This document shows positions 18,922-27,082 of a stretch of 64,000 bases of DNA, piece after piece. Below the pieces are notes generated by a model. It saw only the letters and a list, made by a program, of their open reading frames with translations. It did no database searches and was not told the origin of the DNA. This DNA comes from Burkholderia pyrrocinia (lineage in GTDB: Bacteria > Pseudomonadota > Gammaproteobacteria > Burkholderiales > Burkholderiaceae): NCBI RefSeq assembly GCF_022809715.1, contig NZ_CP094460.1, positions 2,356,001 through 2,420,000 on the forward strand. The letters run 5' to 3'. Each line of letters opens with the position of its first letter. Position 1 is the stretch's first letter. The translations under genes and the position numbers were made by a program.

Positions 18922-19755
18922 TCAGCCCAGCGGCCAGTTCAGGAACACGATGCCGTCGTTGTAGTCGTCGTCCGCGCCGTCCTCCGACCCGACGATCCCG
19001 AAGAACGACTTCTTGAAGATGTCGACCTGCCGCGAGCCGAGCCGCGACGGCTTGCCGTTCGCCGTCACGATCACGCGCACGCGGCCCTTGCCGGAGTCGA
19101 GCACCTTCGTGCCGAGGTTCTGGTCCTGCACGCCCGCGCCCTTGAACGTGGCGGCCGGTTTCGGGTTGTCGTCGATGTAGATGTCGATCGTCTGGTCGTT
19201 CGACGCGTTGGTGAGCGCGGTCACGCCGAACTTGATGTTGGCCGGGAGATTGAACGTGCCGTCGCGTTCGCCGCCGCCGCCGATGTTGCCGGCGCCGCCG
19301 GTTCCGCTGCCGGTTTCGGCGCCCTGATTCCCGCCGGATTGCGACGACGATTGCGCGACGGCGTTACCGATCGCGGAAATGCTCGCGTACGAGTCGATAT
19401 GCATCGCGCTGCCGCGCACGCTTTTCCACTGGCCTTTCACGAACGTGACGCCGCTGCCGACGTCGATCGTCGCGACGAGCGTGAACGGCATGCGCCCGGT
19501 GCTTTCCGGCACCTTCGACGAATAGGTGAAGCAGCCGTCCGCGACGACGCCCTTGTCGGTCGCGATCGCGAAATAGATGCCGGGGAAGTTGTTGCCGGTC
19601 GCGTACGGCGTCGGCACGTTGAGCGTGACGAGCAGCTTGCCGTCGCGAATGTTTGCCTGCTCTTTCGCAAGGTCGAGATGCAGGCCCGGAATGTCGACGT
19701 AAGTCTCGGACGTGACGACGGGCGCACTGTTGATCGATGCCGAAAAGATGGGCAT
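18922..19755 (-). CDS. bclC: Dual-specificity lectin BC2L-C (TNF-like plus LecB domains)
   Basis: A 277-residue lectin. The N-terminal domain (about residues 1-130, PIFSASINSAPVVTSETYVD) matches the TNF-like trimeric fucose-binding domain known for BC2L-C, and a Gly/Ser/Gln-rich linker (about 135-160) joins it to the C-terminal LecB domain (about 163-277). That domain has the Ca2+ loop EDGADDDYNDG and terminal NWPLG, with mannose-type specificity expected. In Burkholderia cenocepacia this protein forms hexamers bridging fucosylated host glycans and bacterial mannose/heptose. A CAGGAGA ribosome-binding site precedes the ATG. It is the middle gene of the operon. Confidence 0.95.
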   Translation of the reverse strand: MPIFSASINSAPVVTSETYVDIPGLHLDLAKEQANIRDGKLLVTLNVPTPYATGNNFPGIYFAIATDKGVVADGCFTYSSKVPESTGRMPFTLVATIDVGSGVTFVKGQWKSVRGSAMHIDSYASISAIGNAVAQSSSQSGGNQGAETGSGTGGAGNIGGGGERDGTFNLPANIKFGVTALTNASNDQTIDIYIDDNPKPAATFKGAGVQDQNLGTKVLDSGKGRVRVIVTANGKPSRLGSRQVDIFKKSFFGIVGSEDGADDDYNDGIVFLNWPLG

Positions 19756-19876
19756 GGCGGTCTCCTGAAGGCGAAACGGGTTTGAATTGAATGGCTTCGC
19801 GTTTTCGATGTGGAACCGCCGGGCTGCCTTGCAGGCGGCAGCCCGGCGGTCATCGGTCAATCGGCGGGCGGGCCGA

Positions 19877-20266
19877 TCAGCCGATCGGCCACTGCAGCAC
19901 GACGATGCCGTCGTTGTAGTCGCTGTCGTGGCCGTCTTCCGACACGACGATCCCGAAGTTGACCGTGAACGGCGAGCCGTCCGACTTCTTGCCGTTGATC
20001 GGCGCGAGGCGCGCGTCGGTGGCCGACGGCTTGCCGTTTACCGACACCTCGAAGCGGATCTTGCCGTTGCCGGAATTCAGCGTGGTTTCGCGCGGGCCGT
20101 CGCGCGTGGTCAGCTTGTGATAAGCGGCGGGTTCCTTGCTGTCGCCGATAAACAGCTTGATGTGCTGTTGTTCGGCGGCATTCGCGAAGAAAATCGCGCG
20201 GAAATCGGTATTCGGCGGAATCGAAAATTCGCCGGCGCGATTGGATGACGTTTGAGAATCGGCCAT
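19877..20266 (-). CDS. bclA: Mannose-binding dimeric lectin BC2L-A
   Basis: A 129-residue single-domain lectin, MADSQTSSNRAGEFSIPPN, essentially the known BC2L-A sequence. The calcium and sugar site is seen as EDGHDSDYNDG near residues 109-119 plus the C-terminal glycine. The specificity loop reads ANAAEQ, the Ala-Ala-Glu type that favours mannose over fucose. It is the promoter-proximal gene of bclACB, preceded by AGGAGGA. Its 5' region carries two palindromes (20311-20354). In Burkholderia this operon is quorum-sensing controlled; no clear lux-type box was identified by eye here. Confidence 0.96.
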   Translation of the reverse strand: MADSQTSSNRAGEFSIPPNTDFRAIFFANAAEQQHIKLFIGDSKEPAAYHKLTTRDGPRETTLNSGNGKIRFEVSVNGKPSATDARLAPINGKKSDGSPFTVNFGIVVSEDGHDSDYNDGIVVLQWPIG

Positions 20267-20310
20267 GCTTTCCTCCTGAAGATCAGTAGTAAGGCGTCTC
20301 CCCGCGTCTC

Positions 20311-20354
20311 GCAAACGTTTGCCGTTTGAAACGCGGTTCGACAAGCATGTCGAA
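20311..20354 (-). promoter_or_regulatory. Two palindromes in the bclA 5' region
   Basis: GCAAACGTTTGC at 20311-20322 is a perfect 12-bp palindrome identical to the core of PurR/LacI-family operators. TTCGACAAGCATGTCGAA at 20337-20354 has 7-bp arms around AGCA. Both lie 45-90 bp upstream of the bclA start, downstream of an A/T-rich promoter-like stretch, so they could act as operators or as 5' UTR hairpins. Confidence 0.5.
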
Positions 20355-20530
20355 AAATAAATAAAAAAATATTCAGATGAGAATGGTAATTGTTCAATAA
20401 ATCGAAAATCAAGGTGAATCGATTTAATGAAACAGGTTTAATCGAGGATGTTTTTATATATTCCGGAAACTATGCCGGCGCGCGTGTCGTTTTTCTGAAT
20501 AGTGCGCGGTACAGGCGGATCGGCAACGGG

Positions 20531-20783
20531 GCAATCGGGCTTCGGGGCGAGCGCTCGGTGTTCGCATCTGGCAGCGTTCGTTTCAACATCAGCATCTCTG
20601 TCGTGGCCGCGCCCACCGGCCACCACCGAACGCCCACGCCGAAGCCCGATCGCAAAGGGAGGGTGTGCGGCGACCGGCGAAGAGGATGGACCGACTCACT
20701 CCGAACATGAATAGGACCTCACCGGCGCCGCACCCATGAAGCATATCGACGGGCGCGGCCGCCGCCTATCGGACGGGACTGAT
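20531..20783 (+). repeat. Composite structured intergenic repeat, copy 2
   Basis: The 30-nt left arm (20531-20560) pairs with the right arm (20624-20653) with about five mismatches, enclosing a degenerate box A (TTCGCATCTGGCAGCGTT) and box B (GCGCCCACCGGCCACC). A second stem pairs the region near 20662 with the region near 20720. The unit ends with TATCGGACGGGACTGATT at 20766-20783. It lies between bclA and the leuA promoter. Confidence 0.7.
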
Positions 20784-20822
20784 TTTGCAGACGGCGCGGC
20801 CATGCGAGGCACGCGCTTCCCG

Positions 20823-20852
20823 TTGACAGCCCCGTCCACCCTGTGATTTGAT
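20823..20852 (+). promoter_or_regulatory. Promoter of the leuL-leuA transcript
   Basis: A perfect -35 hexamer TTGACA (20823-20828) is followed after 18 bp by TTTGAT (20847-20852, 4 of 6 matches to the -10 consensus). The predicted start of transcription falls at about 20858-20860, on or beside the leader-peptide ATG. Confidence 0.5.
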
Positions 20853-20859
20853 TCCGGCC

Positions 20860-20955
20860 ATGCAAGCCGCCCAGCCCCTCTTCTCGCTACGACTACTAGC
20901 CCGTTGTTCCGGGCTGGGTCTGCGGCTGCGCGCTTTCCATCTGCATCTTTCCTGA
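20860..20955 (+). CDS. leuL: Leucine-rich leader peptide of leuA (attenuator)
   Basis: A 31-codon open frame, MQAAQPLFSLRLLARCSG followed by LGLRLRAFHLHLS, with 10 leucines in 31 residues. Three of them use CTA, a very rare codon in GC-rich Burkholderia, clustered as CTA-CGA-CTA-CTA at about 20887-20898. Escherichia coli leuL likewise uses consecutive rare CTA codons to sense charged tRNA-Leu. An inverted repeat AGCCCG/CGGGCT follows the CTA cluster. Downstream (20990-21022) come CCGGT-TGTCG-ACCGG and the T-run TCTTTTTTCC, plausible parts of an attenuator. No ribosome-binding site precedes the ATG, so the peptide may be translated from a leaderless transcript. Confidence 0.7.
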   Translation: MQAAQPLFSLRLLARCSGLGLRLRAFHLHLS

Positions 20956-21196
20956 AGCGCCAGATTTCCCCCGTATCACCGACCTGGCCCCGGTTGTCGA
21001 CCGGCGCCTGAGCTCGTCTTTTTTCCGTATCGCTCTGCTCCGTCCCGGTCGCTCAACCGTCAAGGCTGTCGTTCGCCGTACCGCTTTGCCGTTGTGCCGC
21101 TTTTTACCGCTTTGATCGCTGCGTGCGCAGCCGGCCGCCACCGCTGAAGGCCGCCGCGCCGCGGTTTCCCGACAAACCGACCGAGGACCGAACATC
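20956..21196 (+). other. leuA 5' leader between leader peptide and gene
   Basis: About 240 nt of transcribed leader with a hairpin at 20990-21004, a T-run at 21016-21022, and a second T-rich stretch near 21098. It ends with GAGGA before the leuA ATG. It is the likely site of alternative attenuator folding; I could not compute the competing structures. Confidence 0.4.
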
Positions 21197-22909
21197 ATGA
21201 TGCTGAAGAACCCCGCAACGAAGTACCGGCCGTTCACGCCCGTCAACTTGCCGAACCGAACATGGCCGTCGCGCACCATCACGCACGCGCCGATCTGGAT
21301 GAGCACCGACCTGCGCGACGGCAACCAGGCGCTGTTCGAGCCGATGGACGCGGCACGCAAGATGCGGATGTTCAAGACGCTCGTCGCGATCGGTTTCAAG
21401 GAGATCGAGGTGGCGTTCCCGTCGGCGTCCGAGACCGACTTCAACTTCGTGCGCGAGCTGATCGAAGGCGGCCACATTCCCGACGACGTGACGATCGAGG
21501 TGCTGACGCAGGCGCGCGACGACCTGATCGAGCGCACCTTCGAATCGCTGCGCGGCGCGAAGCGCGCGATCGTGCATCTGTACAACGCAACCGCGCCGGA
21601 ATTCCGCAAGATCGTGTTCGGCCTCGACCGCGATGGCGTGAAGCAGCTCGCGGTGAACGCGGCGCGCACGATCAAGCGCTGCGCCGATGCCGCGACCGAC
21701 ACGCAGTTCACGCTGCAGTACAGCCCGGAAACGTTTACGGCGACCGAGCTCGACTTCGCGAAGGAAGTCTGCGACGCGGTATTCGACGTGTGGCAGCCGA
21801 CGCCCGAGCACAAGGCGATCGTGAACCTGCCGGCGACCGTCGAAGTCGGCACGCCGAACTTCTATGCGGACCAGATCGAATGGATGCACCGCAACCTCGC
21901 GCGTCGCGATGCGCTGATCCTGTCCGTGCATCCGCACAATGATCGCGGCACCGCGGTCGCGGCGGCCGAGCTCGCGGTGATGGCCGGCGCCGACCGCATC
22001 GAGGGCTGCCTGTTCGGCAACGGCGAACGCACGGGCAACGTCGATCTCGTGACGCTCGCGCTGAACCTGTACACGCAGGGTGTCGATCCGGGCCTCGATT
22101 TCTCGCAGATCAACGAAGTCGCGCGCACGTCCGAGGAATGCACGCAGTTGCCGATCCATCCGCGTCATCCGTACGTTGGCGACCTCGTGTTCACCGCGTT
22201 CTCCGGCTCGCACCAGGATGCGATCAAGAAGGGCTTCGCGGTGCAGCGCGCCGACGCCGTGTGGGAAATGCCGTATCTGCCGATCGATCCGAGCGACCTC
22301 GGCCGCACGTACGATTCGATCATTCGCGTGAACAGCCAGTCGGGCAAGGGCGGCATCGCGTACCTGCTCGAACAGGGTTATGGCGTCGCGCTGCCGCGCC
22401 GCCTGCAGGTCGACTTCAGCGCGGCCGTGCAGCGCCTGACCGACGACAGCGGGCACGAGGTGACGAGCGCGCAGATCTGGTCGCTGTTCCAGCAGGAATA
22501 CGTGGAGGGCGACGCGCCGCTGCGCTATGTCGGCCATGAACTTAGCGAACGCGACGGCCGCGAGACGATCGTGCTCACCGCCGACGTGCACGGCGAGCGC
22601 CGCGTGCTGCGCGGCGAAGGCAACGGCCCGCTCGACGCGCTGATGCATGCGCTGCGCACGCCGCTGCGAATCCAGCACTACGAGGAACGCGCGTTGTCGC
22701 AGGGCGCCGACGCAAAGGCGATCGCGATCGCGGAACTGGCCGGCTCGGGCGTGCGCGGCAGCGCGTTCGGCGTGGGCATCGACGCGAACCTGACGACCGC
22801 GTCGATCCGCGCGGTGATCAGCGGCGTCAACCGCGCGTATGCGCGGGCTGACGAAGCGGCGCAGGCGACGTTCTTTGGCGCGCAGGCGGCGGTGAAGGCC
22901 GTCGCGTAA
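21197..22909 (+). CDS. leuA: 2-isopropylmalate synthase, type 2 (long form)
   Basis: A 570-residue enzyme that condenses acetyl-CoA with 2-oxoisovalerate, the first committed step of leucine synthesis. The TIM-barrel shows the substrate/metal motif [11 protein letters not shown] near residue 36, [11 protein letters not shown] near residue 243 with the metal-binding histidines, and [11 protein letters not shown] near residue 270. The C-terminal third carries the LeuA dimer/allosteric domain for leucine feedback. Length and the [10 protein letters not shown] form place it with the long, actinobacterial-like LeuA class. GAGGA precedes the ATG. The leader peptide upstream points to leucine-dependent attenuation. 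Confidence 0.95.
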   Translation: MMLKNPATKYRPFTPVNLPNRTWPSRTITHAPIWMSTDLRDGNQALFEPMDAARKMRMFKTLVAIGFKEIEVAFPSASETDFNFVRELIEGGHIPDDVTIEVLTQARDDLIERTFESLRGAKRAIVHLYNATAPEFRKIVFGLDRDGVKQLAVNAARTIKRCADAATDTQFTLQYSPETFTATELDFAKEVCDAVFDVWQPTPEHKAIVNLPATVEVGTPNFYADQIEWMHRNLARRDALILSVHPHNDRGTAVAAAELAVMAGADRIEGCLFGNGERTGNVDLVTLALNLYTQGVDPGLDFSQINEVARTSEECTQLPIHPRHPYVGDLVFTAFSGSHQDAIKKGFAVQRADAVWEMPYLPIDPSDLGRTYDSIIRVNSQSGKGGIAYLLEQGYGVALPRRLQVDFSAAVQRLTDDSGHEVTSAQIWSLFQQEYVEGDAPLRYVGHELSERDGRETIVLTADVHGERRVLRGEGNGPLDALMHALRTPLRIQHYEERALSQGADAKAIAIAELAGSGVRGSAFGVGIDANLTTASIRAVISGVNRAYARADEAAQATFFGAQAAVKAVA

Positions 22910-22921
22910 GCGGGCGGTGGC

Positions 22922-22947
22922 GGCCGCGCCGGCGAGGCGGCGCGGCC
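22922..22947 (+). terminator. Possible terminator of leuA
   Basis: A GC-only inverted repeat with arms GGCCGCGCC/GGCGCGGCC and an 8-nt loop, 12 bp after the leuA stop. It has no following T-run, so it may instead be a transcript-stabilising hairpin. Confidence 0.4.
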
Positions 22948-23046
22948 TGACAAACCTGACAGGAGATGACTCCACGCAACGGGCGTATCGTGCTAGCGGC
23001 GCGCGCGGGGCCATTTTCCCGCGCCCATCACCATGAGGAATGCGTC

Positions 23047-23454
23047 ATGTCGAAGCTCGATGCCCTGCGGGGCGACATCAAGGGGCAGGCCCAGGCAGCG
23101 GATCGCCACAACCTGGTTCGGCCGGATGCGAACGGTGCGCTATGGGCGCGCGGCCTGACGACGAAGCGGGTCGCCGACCTGTTCCGGACGCTGCCGGGTT
23201 TGCCGGGTCACTGGATGCAGTTGCAGAACGAGGTCAACGCCGGGAATCGCTACTTCTACGGCGGCATCCAGAACGGCAGCGTGACGACCGAGGAAGGGAA
23301 GGCGCTGATCCGCTGGATCGCCAAGTCGGTCGTGAGCGCGGCCGAGAAGGCGTCGTTCGACTTCCCGCTGCAGCAACTGCGCTTCACGGCCGATATGGGC
23401 TGGCTCAAGCTGCAGCGCGTGTCGGGGCGCGTGATGGTGTTCTCGCAACCGTGA
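23047..23454 (+). CDS. Hypothetical 135-residue soluble protein
   Basis: Starts MSKLDALRGDIKGQAQAADR, with GAGGA 8 bp upstream. The sequence is amphipathic and soluble, without signal peptide, membrane segment or Cys/His cluster. Motifs such as GNRYFYGGIQNGSVTTEEGKALIRWI have no family that I recognise. Codon use looks native to the genome. It lies alone between leuA and the arsenic operon. Confidence 0.6.
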   Translation: MSKLDALRGDIKGQAQAADRHNLVRPDANGALWARGLTTKRVADLFRTLPGLPGHWMQLQNEVNAGNRYFYGGIQNGSVTTEEGKALIRWIAKSVVSAAEKASFDFPLQQLRFTADMGWLKLQRVSGRVMVFSQP

Positions 23455-23632
23455 GCCGTGCGTCGACCCCGATGCTGACGGCCCGGGGAGCGCATCGGGA
23501 CGGGCATCGGGAAGCGCGCGGCGCGTAGTCGAAGGCCGGGCTGTCGTCGGGCGAAGGGTTCGCCCGCTGGCGCAGTCGTTTTGTTTGTCCCCGTTCGTTG
23601 GCCACCGCTTCATCTTGAGGTGGCTTCTCGGA

Positions 23633-23658
23633 ATTCGATATTTCGATTATTATCGAAT
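23633..23658 (+). promoter_or_regulatory. ArsR operator overlapping the arsR start
   Basis: Inverted repeat ATTCGATA (23633-23640) and TATCGAAT (23651-23658) separated by 10 bp, in an A/T-rich island directly before the arsR ATG at 23660. The ATTCGAT half-site and 12-2-12-like geometry are typical of ArsR/SmtB repressor sites, so the repressor should block its own operon. Confidence 0.75.
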
Positions 23659-23659
23659 A

Positions 23660-23995
23660 ATGGAAACGAACCAGACCATTGCCGCGCTGTCGGCACTCGC
23701 GCATGAATCCCGGCTCGCCGTCTTCCGCACGCTCGTGCAGGCGGGGCCGCAGGGCCTGCCGGCCGGGCAGATCGCCACGCTGCTGAATGTACCGCCTTCA
23801 TCGCTGTCCTTTCATCTGAAGGAGCTGGCCCATGCGCAGCTCGTCACGAGTCAGCAGGACGGCCGCTTCGTCATCTATAGCGCGAACTTCGCGACGATGA
23901 ACGGGCTGCTGGCCTATCTCACGGAGAACTGCTGCGGCGGCAATCCGTGCTCGCCGGTGTCCGCGTGTTCGACGTCCGGCCCGCAACCTTGCTGA
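23660..23995 (+). CDS. arsR: ArsR-family arsenite-responsive repressor
   Basis: A 111-residue winged-helix repressor, METNQTIAALSALAHESRLA. The recognition helix is VPPSSLSFHLKEL (about residues 44-56) and a wing follows at about 63-74. The C-terminal tail has NCCGGNPC (Cys91, Cys92, Cys97) plus further cysteines, the arrangement by which the Acidithiobacillus-type ArsR binds As(III), rather than the ELCVCDL site of plasmid ArsR proteins. It is first in the arsR-arsC-acr3-arsH-arsN2 operon; an operator overlaps its start region. Confidence 0.93.
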   Translation: METNQTIAALSALAHESRLAVFRTLVQAGPQGLPAGQIATLLNVPPSSLSFHLKELAHAQLVTSQQDGRFVIYSANFATMNGLLAYLTENCCGGNPCSPVSACSTSGPQPC

Positions 23996-24017
23996 AGCGC
24001 CTTCACCTACCTCGCCC

Positions 24018-24512
24018 ATGACCACGAACGTCCTGATCCTCTGTACCCACAACTCCGCGCGCAGCGTGCTCGCGGAAGGCATGCTCAATCATTGGGCCGC
24101 GAAGCTCGGCAAGGACGTGCGCGCGTACAGCGCCGGCAGTGCGCCGAGCGGCCGGCTCAATCCGTTCGCGCTGGAAGCGCTGGCGAACGCCGGTGTCGAC
24201 GTCGGCGGCTACCGCAGCAAGAGCTGGGACGAATTCACGGGCGACGGCGCGCCTGAAATGCGCGTCGTCATCACGGTGTGCGACAGCGCGGCCGCGGAGA
24301 CGTGCCCGTACTGGCCCGGCAGCCCGGTCAAAGTGCACTGGGGTTATGCCGATCCGTCGAACGCGGTGGGCGGCGACGAAGGCAAGCGGCTCGCGTTCGA
24401 ACTCACGCGCCAGGCGATCGGCTACCGGATGCTGCAGTTGCTGGCGCTGCCGCTCGAACGCATGAGCAACGCCGAACTCCAGGCGGCCTTGACCGAGATT
24501 TCCCGGAGCTGA
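24018..24512 (+). CDS. arsC: Arsenate reductase, low-molecular-weight phosphatase type
   Basis: A 164-residue protein with the phosphatase loop LCTHNSARS (Cys10 to Arg16/Ser17) at the N-terminus, and VCDSAAAETCPYWPG near residue 90, which supplies a further redox cysteine. It reduces As(V) to As(III), probably with thioredoxin or glutaredoxin. It begins 22 bp after arsR. Confidence 0.92.
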   Translation: MTTNVLILCTHNSARSVLAEGMLNHWAAKLGKDVRAYSAGSAPSGRLNPFALEALANAGVDVGGYRSKSWDEFTGDGAPEMRVVITVCDSAAAETCPYWPGSPVKVHWGYADPSNAVGGDEGKRLAFELTRQAIGYRMLQLLALPLERMSNAELQAALTEISRS

Positions 24513-24576
24513 CCGTTCGCACGGCGGCTGGCCGAATTCACCGGCCGCCAGCGACTTCGAGACCGATACCCGTCCA

Positions 24577-25647
24577 ATGAACACGTCCAACGTCGCCCCG
24601 CCGGAGCAGGCTGTCGCCAAGCCTTCCATCAACTTCTTCGAACGCTATCTGACCGTCTGGGTCGCGCTGTGCATCGTCGCCGGCATCGCGCTCGGCCAGG
24701 CGCTGCCCGGCCTGTTCCAGCAGATCGGCCGGATGGAATACGCGCAGGTCAACCTGCCGGTCGGGCTGCTCATCTGGGTGATGATCATTCCGATGCTCGT
24801 CAAGGTCGACTTCGGCGCGCTGCATGAAGTGCGTCAGCACGTGAAAGGCATCGGCGTCACGCTCGTCGTGAACTGGCTCGTCAAGCCGTTCTCGATGGCG
24901 TTCCTCGGCTGGCTGTTCATCCGGCATCTGTTCGCGCCGATGCTGCCGGCCGATCAGCTCGACAGCTACATCGCCGGCTTGATCCTGCTCGCCGCCGCGC
25001 CGTGTACGGCGATGGTGTTCGTATGGAGCCGGCTGACGGGCGGCGATCCGCTGTTCACGCTGTCGCAGGTCGCGCTGAACGACAGCATCATGGTGATCGC
25101 GTTCGCGCCGCTGGTCGGCCTGCTGCTGGGGATGTCGGCGATATCCGTGCCGTGGGCGACGCTGCTCACGTCGGTCGTGCTCTACATCGTGATCCCGGTG
25201 ATCCTCGCGCAGCTCTGGCGCAAGCGGCTGCTCGCGAACGGGCAGGCGGCGTTCGATGCCGCGATGGCCAGGATCGGCCCGTGGTCGATCGCCGCCTTGC
25301 TGGCCACGCTCGTGCTGCTGTTCGCGTTCCAGGGCGAAGCGATCCTGAAGCAGCCGCTGGTGATCGCGCTGCTCGCGGTGCCGATCCTGATCCAGGTGTT
25401 TTTCAATTCGGCGCTCGCTTACTGGCTCAATCGCGCCGTGGGCGAGAAGCACAACATCGCGTGTCCGTCGGCGCTGATCGGCGCGTCCAATTTCTTCGAG
25501 CTGGCGGTCGCGGCTGCGATCAGTTTGTTCGGTTTTCATTCCGGCGCGGCGCTGGCCACCGTCGTCGGCGTGCTGATCGAAGTGCCCGTCATGCTGCTGG
25601 TGGTGCGCATCGTCAACCGGTCGAAGGGCTGGTACGAACGTGCTTGA
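24577..25647 (+). CDS. acr3: ACR3-family arsenite efflux permease
   Basis: A 356-residue inner-membrane carrier with ten hydrophobic segments. The family signature is seen as LAAAPCTAMVFVWS near residue 136, which contains the essential conserved cysteine of ACR3 transporters, and FGFHSGAALATVVG lies near the C-terminus. It expels the arsenite produced by ArsC. In databases it may be labelled arsB; the sequence is Acr3, not the ArsB antiporter family. Confidence 0.93.
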   Translation: MNTSNVAPPEQAVAKPSINFFERYLTVWVALCIVAGIALGQALPGLFQQIGRMEYAQVNLPVGLLIWVMIIPMLVKVDFGALHEVRQHVKGIGVTLVVNWLVKPFSMAFLGWLFIRHLFAPMLPADQLDSYIAGLILLAAAPCTAMVFVWSRLTGGDPLFTLSQVALNDSIMVIAFAPLVGLLLGMSAISVPWATLLTSVVLYIVIPVILAQLWRKRLLANGQAAFDAAMARIGPWSIAALLATLVLLFAFQGEAILKQPLVIALLAVPILIQVFFNSALAYWLNRAVGEKHNIACPSALIGASNFFELAVAAAISLFGFHSGAALATVVGVLIEVPVMLLVVRIVNRSKGWYERA

Positions 25648-25712
25648 GCAAACGGGAGAATCCATCTGCATGAACCACGTCACGTTTCAATGCGATCACG
25701 CGGAGGGTACGC

Positions 25713-26435
25713 ATGTCTGACCGTCTGAATGACCTGCCGCAACTCGACGTCGAATCGTTCCGCGTGCCGGATGCCGGCCAGTTGCGGCCGGCGGTGCCGT
25801 CGACGCATCCGCCCCGGTTCCTGCTTCTGTACGGCTCGCTGCGCGAGCGCTCGTTCAGCCGGCTGCTGATCGAGGAAGCCGCGCGCCTGCTCACCGCAAT
25901 GGGCGCCGAAGTGCGCGTGTTCAATCCGAGCGGCCTGCCGCTGCCGGACGATGCGCCCGAGAGTCATCCGCAGGTCGTCGAGTTGCGCGAACTGGTGCAG
26001 TGGTCGGAAGGCATGGTGTGGTGCTCGCCGGAACGGCACGGCGCGATGACCGGCATCATGAAATCGCAGATCGACTGGATTCCGCTGTCGATGGGCGCCG
26101 TTCGGCCGACCCAGGGCAAGACGCTCGCCGTCATGCAGGTCAGCGGCGGCTCGCAATCGTTCAATGCGGTGAACCAGATGCGCGTGCTCGGACGCTGGAT
26201 GCGCATGCTGACCATCCCGAACCAGTCGTCGGTGGCCAAGGCGTTCGCGGAATTCGACGAAGCAGGGCGGATGAAGCCTTCGGCTTATTTCGATCGCGTG
26301 GTGGATGTGCTGGAAGAACTGGTCAAGTTCACGCTGCTGACGCGGGATATCGGGCCTTATCTGGTGGATCGGTATAGCGAGCGGAAGGAAAGCGCGGAGG
26401 AACTGTCGAAGCGCGTCAATCAGCGCAGTATCTGA
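25713..26435 (+). CDS. arsH: ArsH NADPH-dependent FMN reductase / organoarsenical oxidase
   Basis: A 240-residue flavodoxin-fold protein with the FMN phosphate loop [15 protein letters not shown] near residue 39 and [20 protein letters not shown] near residue 107, diagnostic of ArsH. ArsH enzymes oxidise trivalent methylated or aromatic arsenicals and reduce quinones or azo dyes. Its TGA (26433-26435) is followed after one base by the octanucleotide array. Start at the ATG after GGAGGGTACGC. Confidence 0.93.
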   Translation: MSDRLNDLPQLDVESFRVPDAGQLRPAVPSTHPPRFLLLYGSLRERSFSRLLIEEAARLLTAMGAEVRVFNPSGLPLPDDAPESHPQVVELRELVQWSEGMVWCSPERHGAMTGIMKSQIDWIPLSMGAVRPTQGKTLAVMQVSGGSQSFNAVNQMRVLGRWMRMLTIPNQSSVAKAFAEFDEAGRMKPSAYFDRVVDVLEELVKFTLLTRDIGPYLVDRYSERKESAEELSKRVNQRSI

Positions 26436-26436
26436 C

Positions 26437-26500
26437 GTGCCTCGGTGCCTCGGTGCCTCGGTGCCTCGGTGCCTCGGTGCCTCGGTGCCTCGGTGCCTCG
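26437..26500 (+). repeat. Tandem octanucleotide array (GTGCCTCG)x8
   Basis: Eight perfect head-to-tail copies of GTGCCTCG followed by a degenerate ninth (GTGCGGCG). It lies immediately after arsH and 100 bp before arsN2. Each unit contains a GTG codon. Because 8 is not a multiple of 3, the array is open in three forward frames, one of which runs into arsN2. Slipped-strand mispairing should make copy number variable. Confidence 0.95.
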
Positions 26501-26600
26501 GTGCGGCGTGCAGGCCACCTGCACCCGCACCTCGATCGAGGCCATACGTGCCCGCGAATCGCTGCCGCCTACAAAGCTTCCACCCCCGAGGATCGACGCC

Positions 26601-27029
26601 ATGCAACTTCGCGCTGCCGCAGTATCCGATCTGGTTTCGATAGAGTCCCTGCTTCGCGCTTCCGATTTGCCTGTCGCCGGCGTGGCGGAATACTTGCCGA
26701 ATTTCATTGTGGCTGTCGATGCCCGGAGCGTCATTGCATGCGGCGGCATCGAATACCACGGCAACTTCGCGTTGATCCGTTCGATTGCCGTCGCTGCGCA
26801 AGCGCGCGGCGGCGGGCTGGGAAAGACGATCGTTTCGCGCTTGCTGGCGGAATGCCGCAGTCGAGCGGTCGAAGCGGTAGCGTTGCGCACGACCACGGCG
26901 GAGCGCTATTTTGCTCGGCAGGGTTTTGTGCGCATTACGCTCGGTGACGTGCCTGGACCGCTGCTATCGTCCGGTCAGTTCGCCGGTGTGTGCCCGGCAT
27001 CTGCGGCCATCATGCTGAAGGTGATTTAG
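26601..27029 (+). CDS. arsN2: GNAT acetyltransferase of the ArsN2 type
   Basis: A 142-residue GNAT protein starting MQLRAAAVSDLVSIESLL, preceded by GAGGA. The acetyl-CoA motif is ARGGGLGKTIVSRLL near residue 73, followed by LRTTTAERYFARQGF. The end, GQFAGVCPASAAIML, matches the tail of arsenic-operon acetyltransferases annotated ArsN2. The related ArsN1 acetylates arsinothricin or phosphinothricin; the ArsN2 substrate is not established to my knowledge. It is last in the ars operon. An N-terminal extension reading from the octamer repeats is possible but not favoured. Confidence 0.8.
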   Translation: MQLRAAAVSDLVSIESLLRASDLPVAGVAEYLPNFIVAVDARSVIACGGIEYHGNFALIRSIAVAAQARGGGLGKTIVSRLLAECRSRAVEAVALRTTTAERYFARQGFVRITLGDVPGPLLSSGQFAGVCPASAAIMLKVI

Positions 27030-27082
27030 CCGAACGCGCGGCGTCGACGCCGGACCGTTCGCCATCGAAGACGATCCGCACC

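Noticed and set aside
20267..20860. A quorum-sensing lux-type box upstream of bclA
   Set aside because: The operon is known to respond to quorum sensing, but no convincing inverted repeat of the lux-box type was found by eye; the palindromes seen are of other kinds.
24577..25647. Naming the arsenite permease arsB
   Set aside because: Sequence signatures and ten-helix layout are of the Acr3 family, not the ArsB antiporter family.
26445..26600. N-terminal extension of ArsN2 reading from the octamer repeats
   Set aside because: The ATG at 26601 has a good GAGGA site and begins exactly at the GNAT fold; the extension is a repetitive VPRCLGAS-type sequence. Kept only as a phase-variation possibility.
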